From assembly GCA_028293775.1 (NCBI GenBank), contig JAQGOD010000358.1, positions 1-7,818 on the forward strand: a stretch of DNA of 7,818 nucleotides, in the 5' to 3' direction. Below are positions 1 to 5,671 of this stretch, one piece after another (position 1 is the first letter of the stretch; the number at the start of each line of letters is the position of its first letter). The notes under the pieces are model-generated. The model saw only the letters and a list, made by a program, of their open reading frames with translations. It was not told the DNA's origin and ran no database searches. This DNA is from Gammaproteobacteria bacterium. Its GTDB lineage: Bacteria; Pseudomonadota; Gammaproteobacteria; Steroidobacterales; Steroidobacteraceae. The position numbers and the translations under genes are program-made.

Positions 1-147
1 TTCGGCTACATCGGACAGCTGCGCGGCATGACCAGCGGTCGCGCTTCCTACACCATGGAGTTCTCTCATTACGAACCGGTTCCGCGCAATGTCGCGGAGG
101 AAGTCATCGCCGAGGTCGCGAAGGCCAAGGCAGCATTGACCGCTTAA
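1..147 (+). CDS. fusA: Elongation factor G, C-terminal end (partial, starts before window)
   Basis: The last 48 codons of a translation elongation factor G, the GTPase that moves tRNA and mRNA through the ribosome after peptide bond formation. The frame is open from base 1 and ends at TAA 145-147. The visible residues include [19 protein letters not shown] and then [13 protein letters not shown]. These match the end of EF-G domain V, whose hallmark is the stretch LR...(S/T)xGRAxYxMEF followed by HYxxVPxNVAxxVI. Domain V contacts the ribosomal A site. The tail is Ala/Lys-rich and ends about where EF-G proteins normally end, so this is an intact C-terminus. Genomes can carry a second EF-G paralogue (fusA2), and the visible part cannot say which copy this is. 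No rpsL, rpsG or tuf gene follows, so this is not the middle of a classical str operon. Confidence 0.9.
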   Translation, partial: FGYIGQLRGMTSGRASYTMEFSHYEPVPRNVAEEVIAEVAKAKAALTA

Positions 148-169
148 TTGAAGGCGTGGCATGAATTTG

Positions 170-201
170 TCTCGCCAGGCGTCCAAGGGCGCCAGGCGAG
201 A
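170..201. other. Imperfect hairpin between EF-G and murJ
   Basis: Left arm TCTCGCCAGGC (170-180) pairs with right arm GCCAGGCGAGA (191-201): seven pairs, one A-A mismatch, three more pairs, and a 10-base loop. There is no run of T after either arm, so it is not a standard intrinsic terminator. It lies 23 bp after the EF-G stop and 15 bp before the murJ GTG. It could weakly terminate or attenuate read-through from EF-G, or hold the only purine-rich stretch upstream of murJ (GGCGAGA, 195-201) in a stem. The pairing is seen; the role is inferred. Confidence 0.4.
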
Positions 202-216
202 TAGACTACGACTTGC

Positions 217-1932
217 GTGAACGGCAAGAACTCACCCACCGACGCCTCGTCCACCGACGCCTCGTCCACCGCCGCGGCGTCCACCGCCGCGGCGTCCACC
301 GCCGCGGCGTCTACGGCCGCCGCTGCAATTCCGAGCGACGCCCGCAGTGACCGGCTGAATACCAAGGCTGCCGGCATCATCGGCTTGGCGGTGATGTGCA
401 GCAGGGTTCTGGGGCTGGTGCGCGAGCAGGTTTTTGCCGCTTTGTTCGGCGGCGGCTCGGCCATGGATTCCTTTACCGCCGCCTTTCGCATTCCCAATTT
501 GCTGCGAGATCTGTTCGCAGAGGGCGCGCTTTCCACCGCGTTCGTGACGACCTTCAGCAAAACCATCGCCCGCGGCGGTGATGCCGAGGCCTGGCGGCTG
601 GCGCACAAAGTGGCCACCATGACGGCATTGGTATTGGGTCTCCTATGCATCGTCGGCATGATTTTTTCGGATCAGCTGGTGCACCTGTTGGCCCCCGGAT
701 TCGATCCGGAAAAGGCTGCGCTAACTGCGCACCTCACGCGCATCATGTTTCCCTTCATTCTGCTCGTGTCGCTTGCGGCCTTGACGATGGGGATGCTGAA
801 CGCCAAGAATGTGTTCGGCATGCCGGCCATGGCATCGAGCTTTTTCAATATCGGATCGATTGTCGGGGGCGTGAGCTTAGGGTATTGGATCGATCCGCAC
901 TTCGGTCCGCGAGCCTTGATTGGGCTGGCATTCGCAACCCTGATCGGCGGAGGCTTGCAGCTCGCCGTGCAATTGCCCTCGCTCGCACGCCTGGGCTATC
1001 GGTTCCGTCCCGACTTCCACTGGCGTGATCCTGGAGTCAAGGCCATTTTGCTGCTGATGGGACCTGCGGTGATTGCCGCCAGCACCACGCAATTCAATGT
1101 GCTGGTCAATTCAGCGTTTGCTTCGACTTTGGGCGACGGCGCGATCTTTTGGCTGGCGATCGCATTTCGCCTGATGCAGTTGCCGCTCGGTGTATTTGGG
1201 GTCGCCTTAGGCTCCGTTACGCTGCCGCTGCTGTCGCGGCTGGTGGTGGCGGGACGCCTGGATGCATTTCGAAGCGAATTGGCGCGCGCGATCCGCTGGG
1301 CGTTATTGCTGACGCTGCCCTCGATGGTCGGCCTGATCATGCTGGCCGAGCCGATCATGTCGGTGTTGTATCAACACGGCAAATTCACGGCCTTCGAGGC
1401 GGGGCAGGCGGCCGGCGCGCTGCGTTTTTATGCCATCGGACTTGCCGGCTATGCCGCGCTCAAAGTCCTCGTCAATGCCTTTTACGCGCTGGAGAGGCGC
1501 AAGACCCCGATGCTGGTGAGTTTCCTGGCCGTCGGCCTCAACCTGCTATTCAACTGGCTGTTCACATTTCGCTTAGGCTGGGGACATCGCGGATTGGCTT
1601 TTTCGACCGGGTGCCTCGCGACTTTCAATTTCTTGCTGCTCTATGTATTGATGCAGATTGAGCTCAAAGGCCTCGAGTCACGCCGCCTGCTCTTGCTGCT
1701 GGTCAAAGTTGCGATTGCGAGCGGGGCGCTGGCCATGGTGTGCGCCGCCTCGTCGCATTGGCTGCTTGCCAATTGGCCGGAGCAAACGTTTTTGCACAAA
1801 CTGTCGGCGCTTCTGGCCACCGTGGTGGTGGGAGCGCTGGTTTTCGCCGCCATCGGCATCTTGCTGCATATCGATGAACTGAAGGAGGTGCGCGATGCCT
1901 TCGGGCGCAGGCTCAAGCGAGTGAATATGTAA
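217..1932 (+). CDS. murJ: MurJ, lipid II flippase (MviN family), with repeat-built N-terminal extension
   Basis: Inner-membrane flippase that moves the undecaprenyl-linked peptidoglycan precursor lipid II to the periplasmic face. It belongs to the MOP exporter superfamily and is essential in many bacteria. At 571 aa it is longer than E. coli MurJ (about 511). After the extension, the first membrane segment (from about residue 52) runs into SRVLGLVREQVFAALFG, then MDSFTAAF, then RIPNLLRDLFAEGALSTAFV, which are strong family signatures. By eye the functional residues R18, R24, D39, R52 and R270 of E. coli MurJ correspond to R63, R69, D84, R97 and R318, so the protein looks catalytically complete. 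Later landmarks are HGKFTAFEA and a run of C-terminal hydrophobic segments. The GTG at 217 is the only ATG/GTG/TTG start between the in-frame TAG at 202 and the core of TM1. No good Shine-Dalgarno sequence precedes it, so co-transcription with EF-G or weak initiation is likely. Residues 8-37 are low complexity. Confidence 0.95.
   Translation: MNGKNSPTDASSTDASSTAAASTAAASTAAASTAAAAIPSDARSDRLNTKAAGIIGLAVMCSRVLGLVREQVFAALFGGGSAMDSFTAAFRIPNLLRDLFAEGALSTAFVTTFSKTIARGGDAEAWRLAHKVATMTALVLGLLCIVGMIFSDQLVHLLAPGFDPEKAALTAHLTRIMFPFILLVSLAALTMGMLNAKNVFGMPAMASSFFNIGSIVGGVSLGYWIDPHFGPRALIGLAFATLIGGGLQLAVQLPSLARLGYRFRPDFHWRDPGVKAILLLMGPAVIAASTTQFNVLVNSAFASTLGDGAIFWLAIAFRLMQLPLGVFGVALGSVTLPLLSRLVVAGRLDAFRSELARAIRWALLLTLPSMVGLIMLAEPIMSVLYQHGKFTAFEAGQAAGALRFYAIGLAGYAALKVLVNAFYALERRKTPMLVSFLAVGLNLLFNWLFTFRLGWGHRGLAFSTGCLATFNFLLLYVLMQIELKGLESRRLLLLLVKVAIASGALAMVCAASSHWLLANWPEQTFLHKLSALLATVVVGALVFAAIGILLHIDELKEVRDAFGRRLKRVNM
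238..327 (+). repeat. Six tandem 15-bp repeats inside the 5' end of murJ
   Basis: Six in-frame 15-bp units at 238, 253, 268, 283, 298 and 313. Units 1 and 2 both read ACCGACGCCTCGTCC. Units 3 and 4 both read ACCGCCGCGGCGTCC, and unit 5 differs only in its last base (TCT). Unit 6 is diverged. They encode TDASS, TDASS, TAAAS, TAAAS, TAAAS, TAAAA. The near-identity of neighbouring units suggests recent expansion by slippage. A multiple of three keeps the frame, so copy-number change would alter only the length of the cytoplasmic N-terminus of MurJ. Confidence 0.9.
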
Positions 1933-1987
1933 GATCGCGCAGCGAAATCCCCGACTCCGGGCGAGGCGGCGCGGTATCCGGATCGGC

Positions 1988-1993
1988 TATGAT
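1988..1993 (+). promoter_or_regulatory. Possible -10 element for the cysteine-rich protein/ltaE pair
   Basis: TATGAT matches the sigma70 -10 consensus at five of six positions. It sits 33 bp upstream of the ATG at 2027, in the 94-bp gap after murJ. No convincing -35 hexamer lies 16-18 bp upstream. A start near 2000 would give a short leader containing the Shine-Dalgarno GGAG (2017-2020). This is weak evidence on its own. Confidence 0.25.
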
Positions 1994-2026
1994 AGGCGCG
2001 AACCTGTCGATAAACCGGAGGCTGCC

Positions 2027-2695
2027 ATGAAGTTACACCTGCCCCGCATCGTCTTGCTAACACTGACGGCGTGCGCCCTGAGCGCAACGGTTGCCGAGGC
2101 GGTGCCGGTTTCGAGGCTCGAGGTACGGGTCGTCACCGGTGCGCAATCGCTCAGCGCGGGCAGCGACTTGGAACTGCGCATTTACGAAGCGGGCAAAAGC
2201 GTCAGACGACTGCCGCTCGTTCACGGCGAGGCATGGGTGGCCGATTCCACCCATATCATCCCAGTGAAGTTGAATGAGGCGCTCGAGCCTCGCAACGTGC
2301 TTCGCTATTCACTTTACTATCGCGCCGGCAGTCCTTTGGCCCCGCCATTTGAAGTGGTCTCGGCGGATGTTGAACTTCCGTCGAGCCAGGCGACTCCCAC
2401 CCGGCTGCTCAATGCCACGTTATCCGGCGTCATTCCCAGGCAAGGAGAGCTCGCAACCGCTGAACGCGATCAAACCGCGATGGCGTGCAACACCGATGCC
2501 GATTGCGATGATCACCGGACCTGCAACGGGATAGAGCGCTGCGCTCCGCATACCGCCGGCGCCGATGCGCGCGGCTGCGTCAAGGGCTCGCCGGTGGTAT
2601 GCCCCGTTAACCAGGTTTGCGGCGAGGGAGTTGGATGCCGCGGCACGAGTGCGCTAAAGTCATTTGCCCCGGATCCTGATGTACCGAAGCAGTGA
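2027..2695 (+). CDS. Secreted cysteine-rich protein of unknown function
   Basis: 222 aa. GGAG at 2017-2020 lies six bases before the ATG, so the start is well supported. The N-terminus has K2 and R7, a hydrophobic core at about residues 8-20 (with Cys16 inside it), and a likely cleavage after VAEA at 22-25, so export through Sec is expected. Residues 28-130 look like a beta-rich domain: RLEVRVVTGAQSLSAGSDLELRIYE, with W and STHIIPVKL later, recalls PLAT-like or TGxDDLRGGS-type beta sandwiches, but only by pattern. Residues 154-204 hold eight cysteines (154, 160, 166, 172, 184, 192, 198, 204) in CxxxxxCxxxxxCNGxExC spacing. The string DADCDDHRTCNG resembles cysteine-rich modules common in myxobacterial surface proteins. 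The even count fits four disulfides. No enzyme motif is seen. Its stop overlaps the ltaE start. Confidence 0.85.
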   Translation: MKLHLPRIVLLTLTACALSATVAEAVPVSRLEVRVVTGAQSLSAGSDLELRIYEAGKSVRRLPLVHGEAWVADSTHIIPVKLNEALEPRNVLRYSLYYRAGSPLAPPFEVVSADVELPSSQATPTRLLNATLSGVIPRQGELATAERDQTAMACNTDADCDDHRTCNGIERCAPHTAGADARGCVKGSPVVCPVNQVCGEGVGCRGTSALKSFAPDPDVPKQ

Positions 2696-3699
2696 TTGAC
2701 CTGCGCAGCGACACGGTTACTCGGCCGACGTCGGGAATGCGTGCGGCCATGGCGGCTGCGGAGGTCGGTGATGATGTGTTCGGCGATGACCCGACAGTCA
2801 ATCGATTGCAAGCGGTGGCCGCCGAACGCTTCGGTTTTGAAAGCGGATTATTTTTCCCGACGGGCACACAGAGCAATCTGGCTGCATTGATGGCGCATTG
2901 CGGCCGCGGTGATGAGTTCTTGGTCGGACAGGAAGCGCATACCTATAAATATGAGCAGGGCGGCGCGGCCGTGCTTGGCAGCATCCAACCGCAGCCCTTG
3001 GAGCATGAGCCGCACGGCGGGATTTCAATCGAGCGCATCGGTGCCGCGATCAAATCGGACGATTATCACTTCGCGCGGACACGGTTGTTGACGCTGGAAA
3101 ATACCATCGGGGGGCGGGTGCTGCCGATGGACTACCTAAGAGAAGTCACGCAGTTTGCGCACTCGCGCGGACTCACCACGCACCTGGATGGCGCGCGCAT
3201 TTTCAATGTCGTCACAAAGCTCAAGATCGATGCGCCAACAGCAGTCGCCGGATTCGACTCTGTATCTGTTTGCCTCTCCAAAGGGCTTGGCGCGCCCGCA
3301 GGGTCCATTTTGATGGGGCCACGGCCGCTCATCGCCGACGCGCGGCGCTGGCGCAAGGCTTTGGGAGGGGGCATGCGCCAAGCGGGAGTATTGGCCGCCG
3401 CAGGACTTTATGCCCTGGACAACCATGTGCAACGGCTCGCCGAGGACCACGACAACGCTCAATACCTGGCTGCCGGACTTCAAGATGCCGGCTTGAAGGT
3501 GTCGGCCCCGCAAACCAATGTCGTCTATATCGAAGTAGCCGCCGCGCAGGTGTCAGATCTCAGGGCGCACTTAAAAGAGCGCGGCATTCTGGCTACCATC
3601 GCTCCGCGCACGCGATTGATGACGCATATGGACCTGCCTCGCGCCAAAATCGATGTAGCCCTCCAGGCATTTCGCGAATATGCGCGTTGGGCGCAATAG
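2692..3699 (+). CDS. ltaE: Low-specificity L-threonine aldolase
   Basis: PLP-dependent cytosolic enzyme that cleaves L-threonine or L-allo-threonine to glycine and acetaldehyde, and also acts on other beta-hydroxy amino acids. It is 335 aa, against 333 in E. coli LtaE. The opening MIDLRSDTVTRP matches the E. coli start residue for residue, which fixes the GTG at 2692. Landmarks: GDDVFGDDPTVN (26-37), PTGTQSNL (56-63), His83 in the position of the substrate-stacking histidine, DGARIFN (166-172) with Asp168 and Arg171 near the cofactor, the PLP lysine Lys197 in CLSKGLGAP, and GGGMRQAG (225-232) with Arg229. All key residues are present. The GTG overlaps the stop of the upstream gene in GTGA, and no clear separate Shine-Dalgarno is seen, so translational coupling is likely. 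It ends 10 bp from the convergent nucleotidyltransferase gene. No terminator hairpin is evident in that gap. Confidence 0.97.
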   Translation: MIDLRSDTVTRPTSGMRAAMAAAEVGDDVFGDDPTVNRLQAVAAERFGFESGLFFPTGTQSNLAALMAHCGRGDEFLVGQEAHTYKYEQGGAAVLGSIQPQPLEHEPHGGISIERIGAAIKSDDYHFARTRLLTLENTIGGRVLPMDYLREVTQFAHSRGLTTHLDGARIFNVVTKLKIDAPTAVAGFDSVSVCLSKGLGAPAGSILMGPRPLIADARRWRKALGGGMRQAGVLAAAGLYALDNHVQRLAEDHDNAQYLAAGLQDAGLKVSAPQTNVVYIEVAAAQVSDLRAHLKERGILATIAPRTRLMTHMDLPRAKIDVALQAFREYARWAQ

Positions 3700-3709
3700 C
3701 GCGGACAGA

Positions 3710-4321
3710 CTAGAGCCGGGCGCGAAAGGACGCCCTCGCCGCGTTCAGCTCTTGGGGCGTGTCGATGTCCAAGGCTGCAGTGGGCAGATCGATCAGCTCG
3801 ACGCTATCGGCAGGAAGCTGGCCGGTCAGCCAACGCAGGCCGACATCGCCGGCGATCTTGGATGCGCGCGAATAGAACCCGCGCGGCACTATCATCGGCG
3901 CGGCGCCGCGTGTGCCGATGCGGCGTGCAATCACACGCCGTCGCGCCGATTGCCGAGCGCGCACCAAGCGCTCAAGGTCGCCGTGCGTGAGATTGACCAG
4001 GTCTACGGGCATGAAAAGGATGGCAGGCGTGTACCGTGAGCTGGCAATGCCGAGACGCACCGAACTCGATAGGCCCCGAGCGCGGCGCGGATTGACGACC
4101 AACGTAGCCTTGGTACCCCGCGTTTCGGCTTGGTATCGGGCGGCGTTGCTCGGCACCACCGCGATCACATCCGCACCCCCGAGGCTTGCGGCCAAATTCA
4201 AGGCGCGTCGTAATAGGCTAACGCCATGTATGCGAGCCAGCGCTTTCGGCCGCCCTAAACGGGAGGAGAAACCCGCTGCGAGAACGACTATCCGCAATTG
4301 GGCTAAAGACGTCACATTCAT
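3710..4321 (-). CDS. MocA-like nucleotidyltransferase (molybdenum cofactor cytidylyltransferase family)
   Basis: Cytosolic NTP-transferase with the GT-A-type fold of the MobA/MocA/IspD group. Numbered from the start chosen here: LAAGFSSRLGRPKAL (14-28) is the nucleotide-binding signature. NPRRARGLSSSVRLGI (77-92), MPVDLVNLT (104-112, Asp107 as probable metal ligand), GAAPMIVPRGFY (139-150), GDVGLRWL (158-165) and LDIDTPQEL (184-192) follow in MocA order. MocA transfers CMP from CTP to molybdopterin for xanthine dehydrogenase-type enzymes. That substrate is inferred from the motifs, and no molybdoenzyme gene is in the window. About 203 aa, normal for the family. The frame also offers an ATG six codons upstream (4339), which would overlap the start of the divergent phosphatase. 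I prefer 4321 because it lies nearer the signature motif, but neither ATG has a Shine-Dalgarno and the choice is uncertain. Confidence 0.85.
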   Translation of the reverse strand: MNVTSLAQLRIVVLAAGFSSRLGRPKALARIHGVSLLRRALNLAASLGGADVIAVVPSNAARYQAETRGTKATLVVNPRRARGLSSSVRLGIASSRYTPAILFMPVDLVNLTHGDLERLVRARQSARRRVIARRIGTRGAAPMIVPRGFYSRASKIAGDVGLRWLTGQLPADSVELIDLPTAALDIDTPQELNAARASFRARL

Positions 4322-4325
4322 TGGG

Positions 4326-4331
4326 TATGAT
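4326..4331 (+). promoter_or_regulatory. Possible -10 element placing the transcript start at the phosphatase ATG
   Basis: TATGAT (five of six matches) ends seven bases before the A of the ATG at 4338, the usual -10 to start-site distance. No Shine-Dalgarno is seen before that ATG. If this is a real promoter, the phosphatase mRNA would begin at or next to its start codon and be leaderless. There is no recognisable -35 at the right spacing, so confidence is low. Confidence 0.25.
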
Positions 4332-4337
4332 GTTGCC

Positions 4338-4907
4338 ATGAAAAGCGAGCGTGCGAATCTTCAGCGCAGGCCATTCTTGATACCGATCTGGTTGACCGCG
4401 ATCGCGGCGGTTGCAATATTCAGTCTCGCGCTCTTCACGGTATGGGTATGGTTCACAGCGAATTCGACCACCATCGTGGTGATACGCCATGCCGAAAAAG
4501 AGGCCAGCGTCGCGGTCGATCCACCGCTTTCTCCGGCGGGCGAGGCCCGAGCGGCACTACTGTCGCGCATGTTTGGGAACATCAAGGGCGCCGGCCGACT
4601 AGACGCCATCTACATTTCTCCCACGCTGCGCAGCCGCTTGACCGCGGCGCCCCTTGCGGCGCGGCTTGCGATTCTTCCCATCGAAGCTCCTCAAGACGAT
4701 CCGAAGGGCTTGGCTCGCCGCGTACTGCGAGAGAACAGCGGCAGGCGTGTCTTGGTCGTTGGACACCTCGACACCGTGCCTGAGATCGTCTCGATGTTAG
4801 CCGGCCGCAACGATGTGGCTAGCATCGATGAACAAGATTTCGGCGAGATGTATATCGTGACCGTGCCGCGCATCGGCCATGCGAATTTGGTGCGGATGAA
4901 CTATTGA
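4338..4907 (+). CDS. Membrane-anchored histidine phosphatase family protein (SixA-like)
   Basis: 189 aa. Residues 1-11 are basic (K2, R5, R10, R11) and a single hydrophobic segment spans about 14-40, so the protein is probably anchored in the inner membrane with the catalytic domain in the periplasm. The histidine phosphatase core follows. VVIRHAEKE (47-55) holds Arg50 and the phospho-accepting His51 in the RHA(E/D)K form seen in SixA-like and related proteins rather than RHG. DPPLSPAGEARA (61-72) is the usual LTxxG-type segment. YISPTLRSRLTAAPLA (92-107) carries the second phosphate-binding arginine, probably Arg98. VVGHLDTVPEIV (140-151) has the second catalytic His143. The core is therefore complete, but the substrate cannot be told; SixA acts on a phosphohistidine protein, relatives on small phosphoesters. 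The ATG at 4338 is chosen because it directly precedes the basic/hydrophobic anchor. The frame stays open upstream, but that part is antisense to the nucleotidyltransferase gene. Confidence 0.85.
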   Translation: MKSERANLQRRPFLIPIWLTAIAAVAIFSLALFTVWVWFTANSTTIVVIRHAEKEASVAVDPPLSPAGEARAALLSRMFGNIKGAGRLDAIYISPTLRSRLTAAPLAARLAILPIEAPQDDPKGLARRVLRENSGRRVLVVGHLDTVPEIVSMLAGRNDVASIDEQDFGEMYIVTVPRIGHANLVRMNY

Positions 4908-5365
4908 GGATTCGCCGTGCGCAAGAGGATGGCTTTGCGCACGAAGTCCGCATGCCGGGCGACCATAAAATCCGCGAGCACGGCATCGCGGATGCGCCGC
5001 CCTCCATCGATCAAATACGAGACGCGGCGTACGCCCATCCCTAAGGGGCCATTCACGCCATACATCTTGACGACTGCCTTGTGCTGATCGGACAGCAGAA
5101 CGAAGGGCAACTCGTACTTGGTTCGAAACTTTGCGTGCGATTCCGGGCTCTGGGGGCTGATGCCGACGACGCGAAGGCCGGCGCGCTGGATTTCTGCGTG
5201 CATGTCCCGCAAGAGGCAGGCTTGGCGGGTGCATCCGGGCGTGAAGTCCGCCGGATAGAAGTACAGAACAATCGCGCCCGTGCTGAGCAGTTCAGTCAAG
5301 GAACGGTCTTTTCCGGTCTCGTCCGGAAGCGTGAATTCCGGTGCACGTTCCCCCGCTTTCAACAT
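4901..5365 (-). CDS. bcp: Thiol peroxidase, BCP/PrxQ-type peroxiredoxin
   Basis: Cytosolic peroxiredoxin that reduces hydrogen peroxide and organic hydroperoxides using thioredoxin-type donors. It is 154 aa, against 156 in E. coli BCP. It opens with LKAGERAPEFTLPDETG, typical of the AhpC/TSA fold. The active site is YPADFTPGCTRQACLLRD (37-54), with peroxidatic Cys45 inside PxxxTxxC and a second cysteine at 50, the five-residue spacing of two-cysteine BCP proteins. Arg118 or Arg119 in MGVRRVSYLID is a candidate for the conserved active-site arginine. On the - strand GGAG (5374-5371) lies five bases before the ATG, a strong ribosome binding site in a G-rich leader. CATAAT (5392-5387) could be a -10, without a clear -35. 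The gene is divergent from tRNA-Ala, and its last seven bases overlap the end of the convergent phosphatase gene. Confidence 0.95.
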   Translation of the reverse strand: MLKAGERAPEFTLPDETGKDRSLTELLSTGAIVLYFYPADFTPGCTRQACLLRDMHAEIQRAGLRVVGISPQSPESHAKFRTKYELPFVLLSDQHKAVVKMYGVNGPLGMGVRRVSYLIDGGRRIRDAVLADFMVARHADFVRKAILLRTANPQ

Positions 5366-5401
5366 GTCCTCTCCCCCCTGCGGCTCATTATGATGGATCC
5401 T

Positions 5402-5430
5402 TTGGCAGAACGAAGCTTTGCTGCTAGTAT
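5402..5430 (+). promoter_or_regulatory. Sigma70-type promoter of the tRNA genes
   Basis: TTGGCA (5402-5407, five of six matches to TTGACA), a 17-bp spacer, then TAGTAT (5425-5430, four of six matches to TATAAT). Transcription would start near 5437, a few bases before the mature tRNA-Ala 5' end at 5445. The stretch after the -10 becomes GC-rich (CGCCC), as is common in stringently controlled stable-RNA promoters; that regulatory reading is inference. Confidence 0.7.
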
Positions 5431-5444
5431 TCTTCGCCCTGTTC

Positions 5445-5520
<76 letters not shown>

Positions 5521-5525
5521 TCCAA

Positions 5526-5560
5526 AGAGGCCGGTAGTCTGTCTCCGGCCTCTCTTTCCT
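5526..5560 (+). terminator. Hairpin in the tRNA-Ala/tRNA-Arg spacer
   Basis: AGAGGCCGG (5526-5534) pairs perfectly with CCGGCCTCT (5545-5553) around a 10-base loop, followed by CTTTCCT. The 9-bp GC-rich stem is strong, but the T tract is short and interrupted. It may be a partial terminator after tRNA-Ala, or a structure that guides RNase processing of a two-tRNA precursor. Confidence 0.45.
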
Positions 5561-5636
5561 GCCTCGGTAGCTCAGTGGATAGAGCGAGTGCCTCCTAAGC
5601 GCTAGGTCGCAGGTTCGATTCCTGCCCGGGGCACCA
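5561..5636 (+). tRNA. tRNA-Arg, anticodon CCT
   Basis: 76 bases with a full cloverleaf. Acceptor GCCTCGG pairs with CCGGGGC, with a T-G wobble at 4-69. D stem GCTC/GAGC. Anticodon stem AGTGC/GCGCT with loop CTCCTAA, anticodon CCT at 5594-5596, reading AGG. T arm GCAGG-TTCGATT-CCTGC. CCA is encoded at 5634-5636 and followed at once by ATTTTTA. It lies 40 bp after tRNA-Ala and may share its promoter. No phage or island integrase follows. Confidence 0.97.
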
Positions 5637-5671
5637 TTTTTAGGTTTTCCGAGCGACCCACGAAAATAGCG

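Noticed and set aside
238..327. Tandem repeats considered as a CRISPR-like array
   Set aside because: The units are 15 bp, directly adjacent with no spacers, and in frame with murJ; they are a coding microsatellite-type repeat.
144..659. Long - strand reading frame opposite the start of murJ, with repeated VDAAA residues
   Set aside because: It is the antisense shadow of the 15-bp repeats and the GC-rich murJ coding sequence; it has no recognisable domain and conflicts with a certain gene.
3912..4337. In-frame upstream extension of the histidine phosphatase (142 extra codons)
   Set aside because: It lies antisense to the nucleotidyltransferase, is Arg-rich without family resemblance, and would bury the basic/hydrophobic anchor that marks a natural N-terminus at 4338.
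5389..5394. TATGAT upstream of tRNA-Ala as another promoter
   Set aside because: No -35 precedes it, and a better-spaced promoter (5402-5430) explains the tRNA start.
5561..5660. tRNA-Arg 3' end as an integration site of a mobile element
   Set aside because: No integrase, no duplicated tRNA end and no foreign-looking genes are seen; the neighbouring permease operon looks chromosomal.
5645..5668. TTTTC...GAAAA pairing between tRNA-Arg and the small secreted gene as a shared terminator
   Set aside because: Only five A/T-rich pairs around a long loop; too weak to call.
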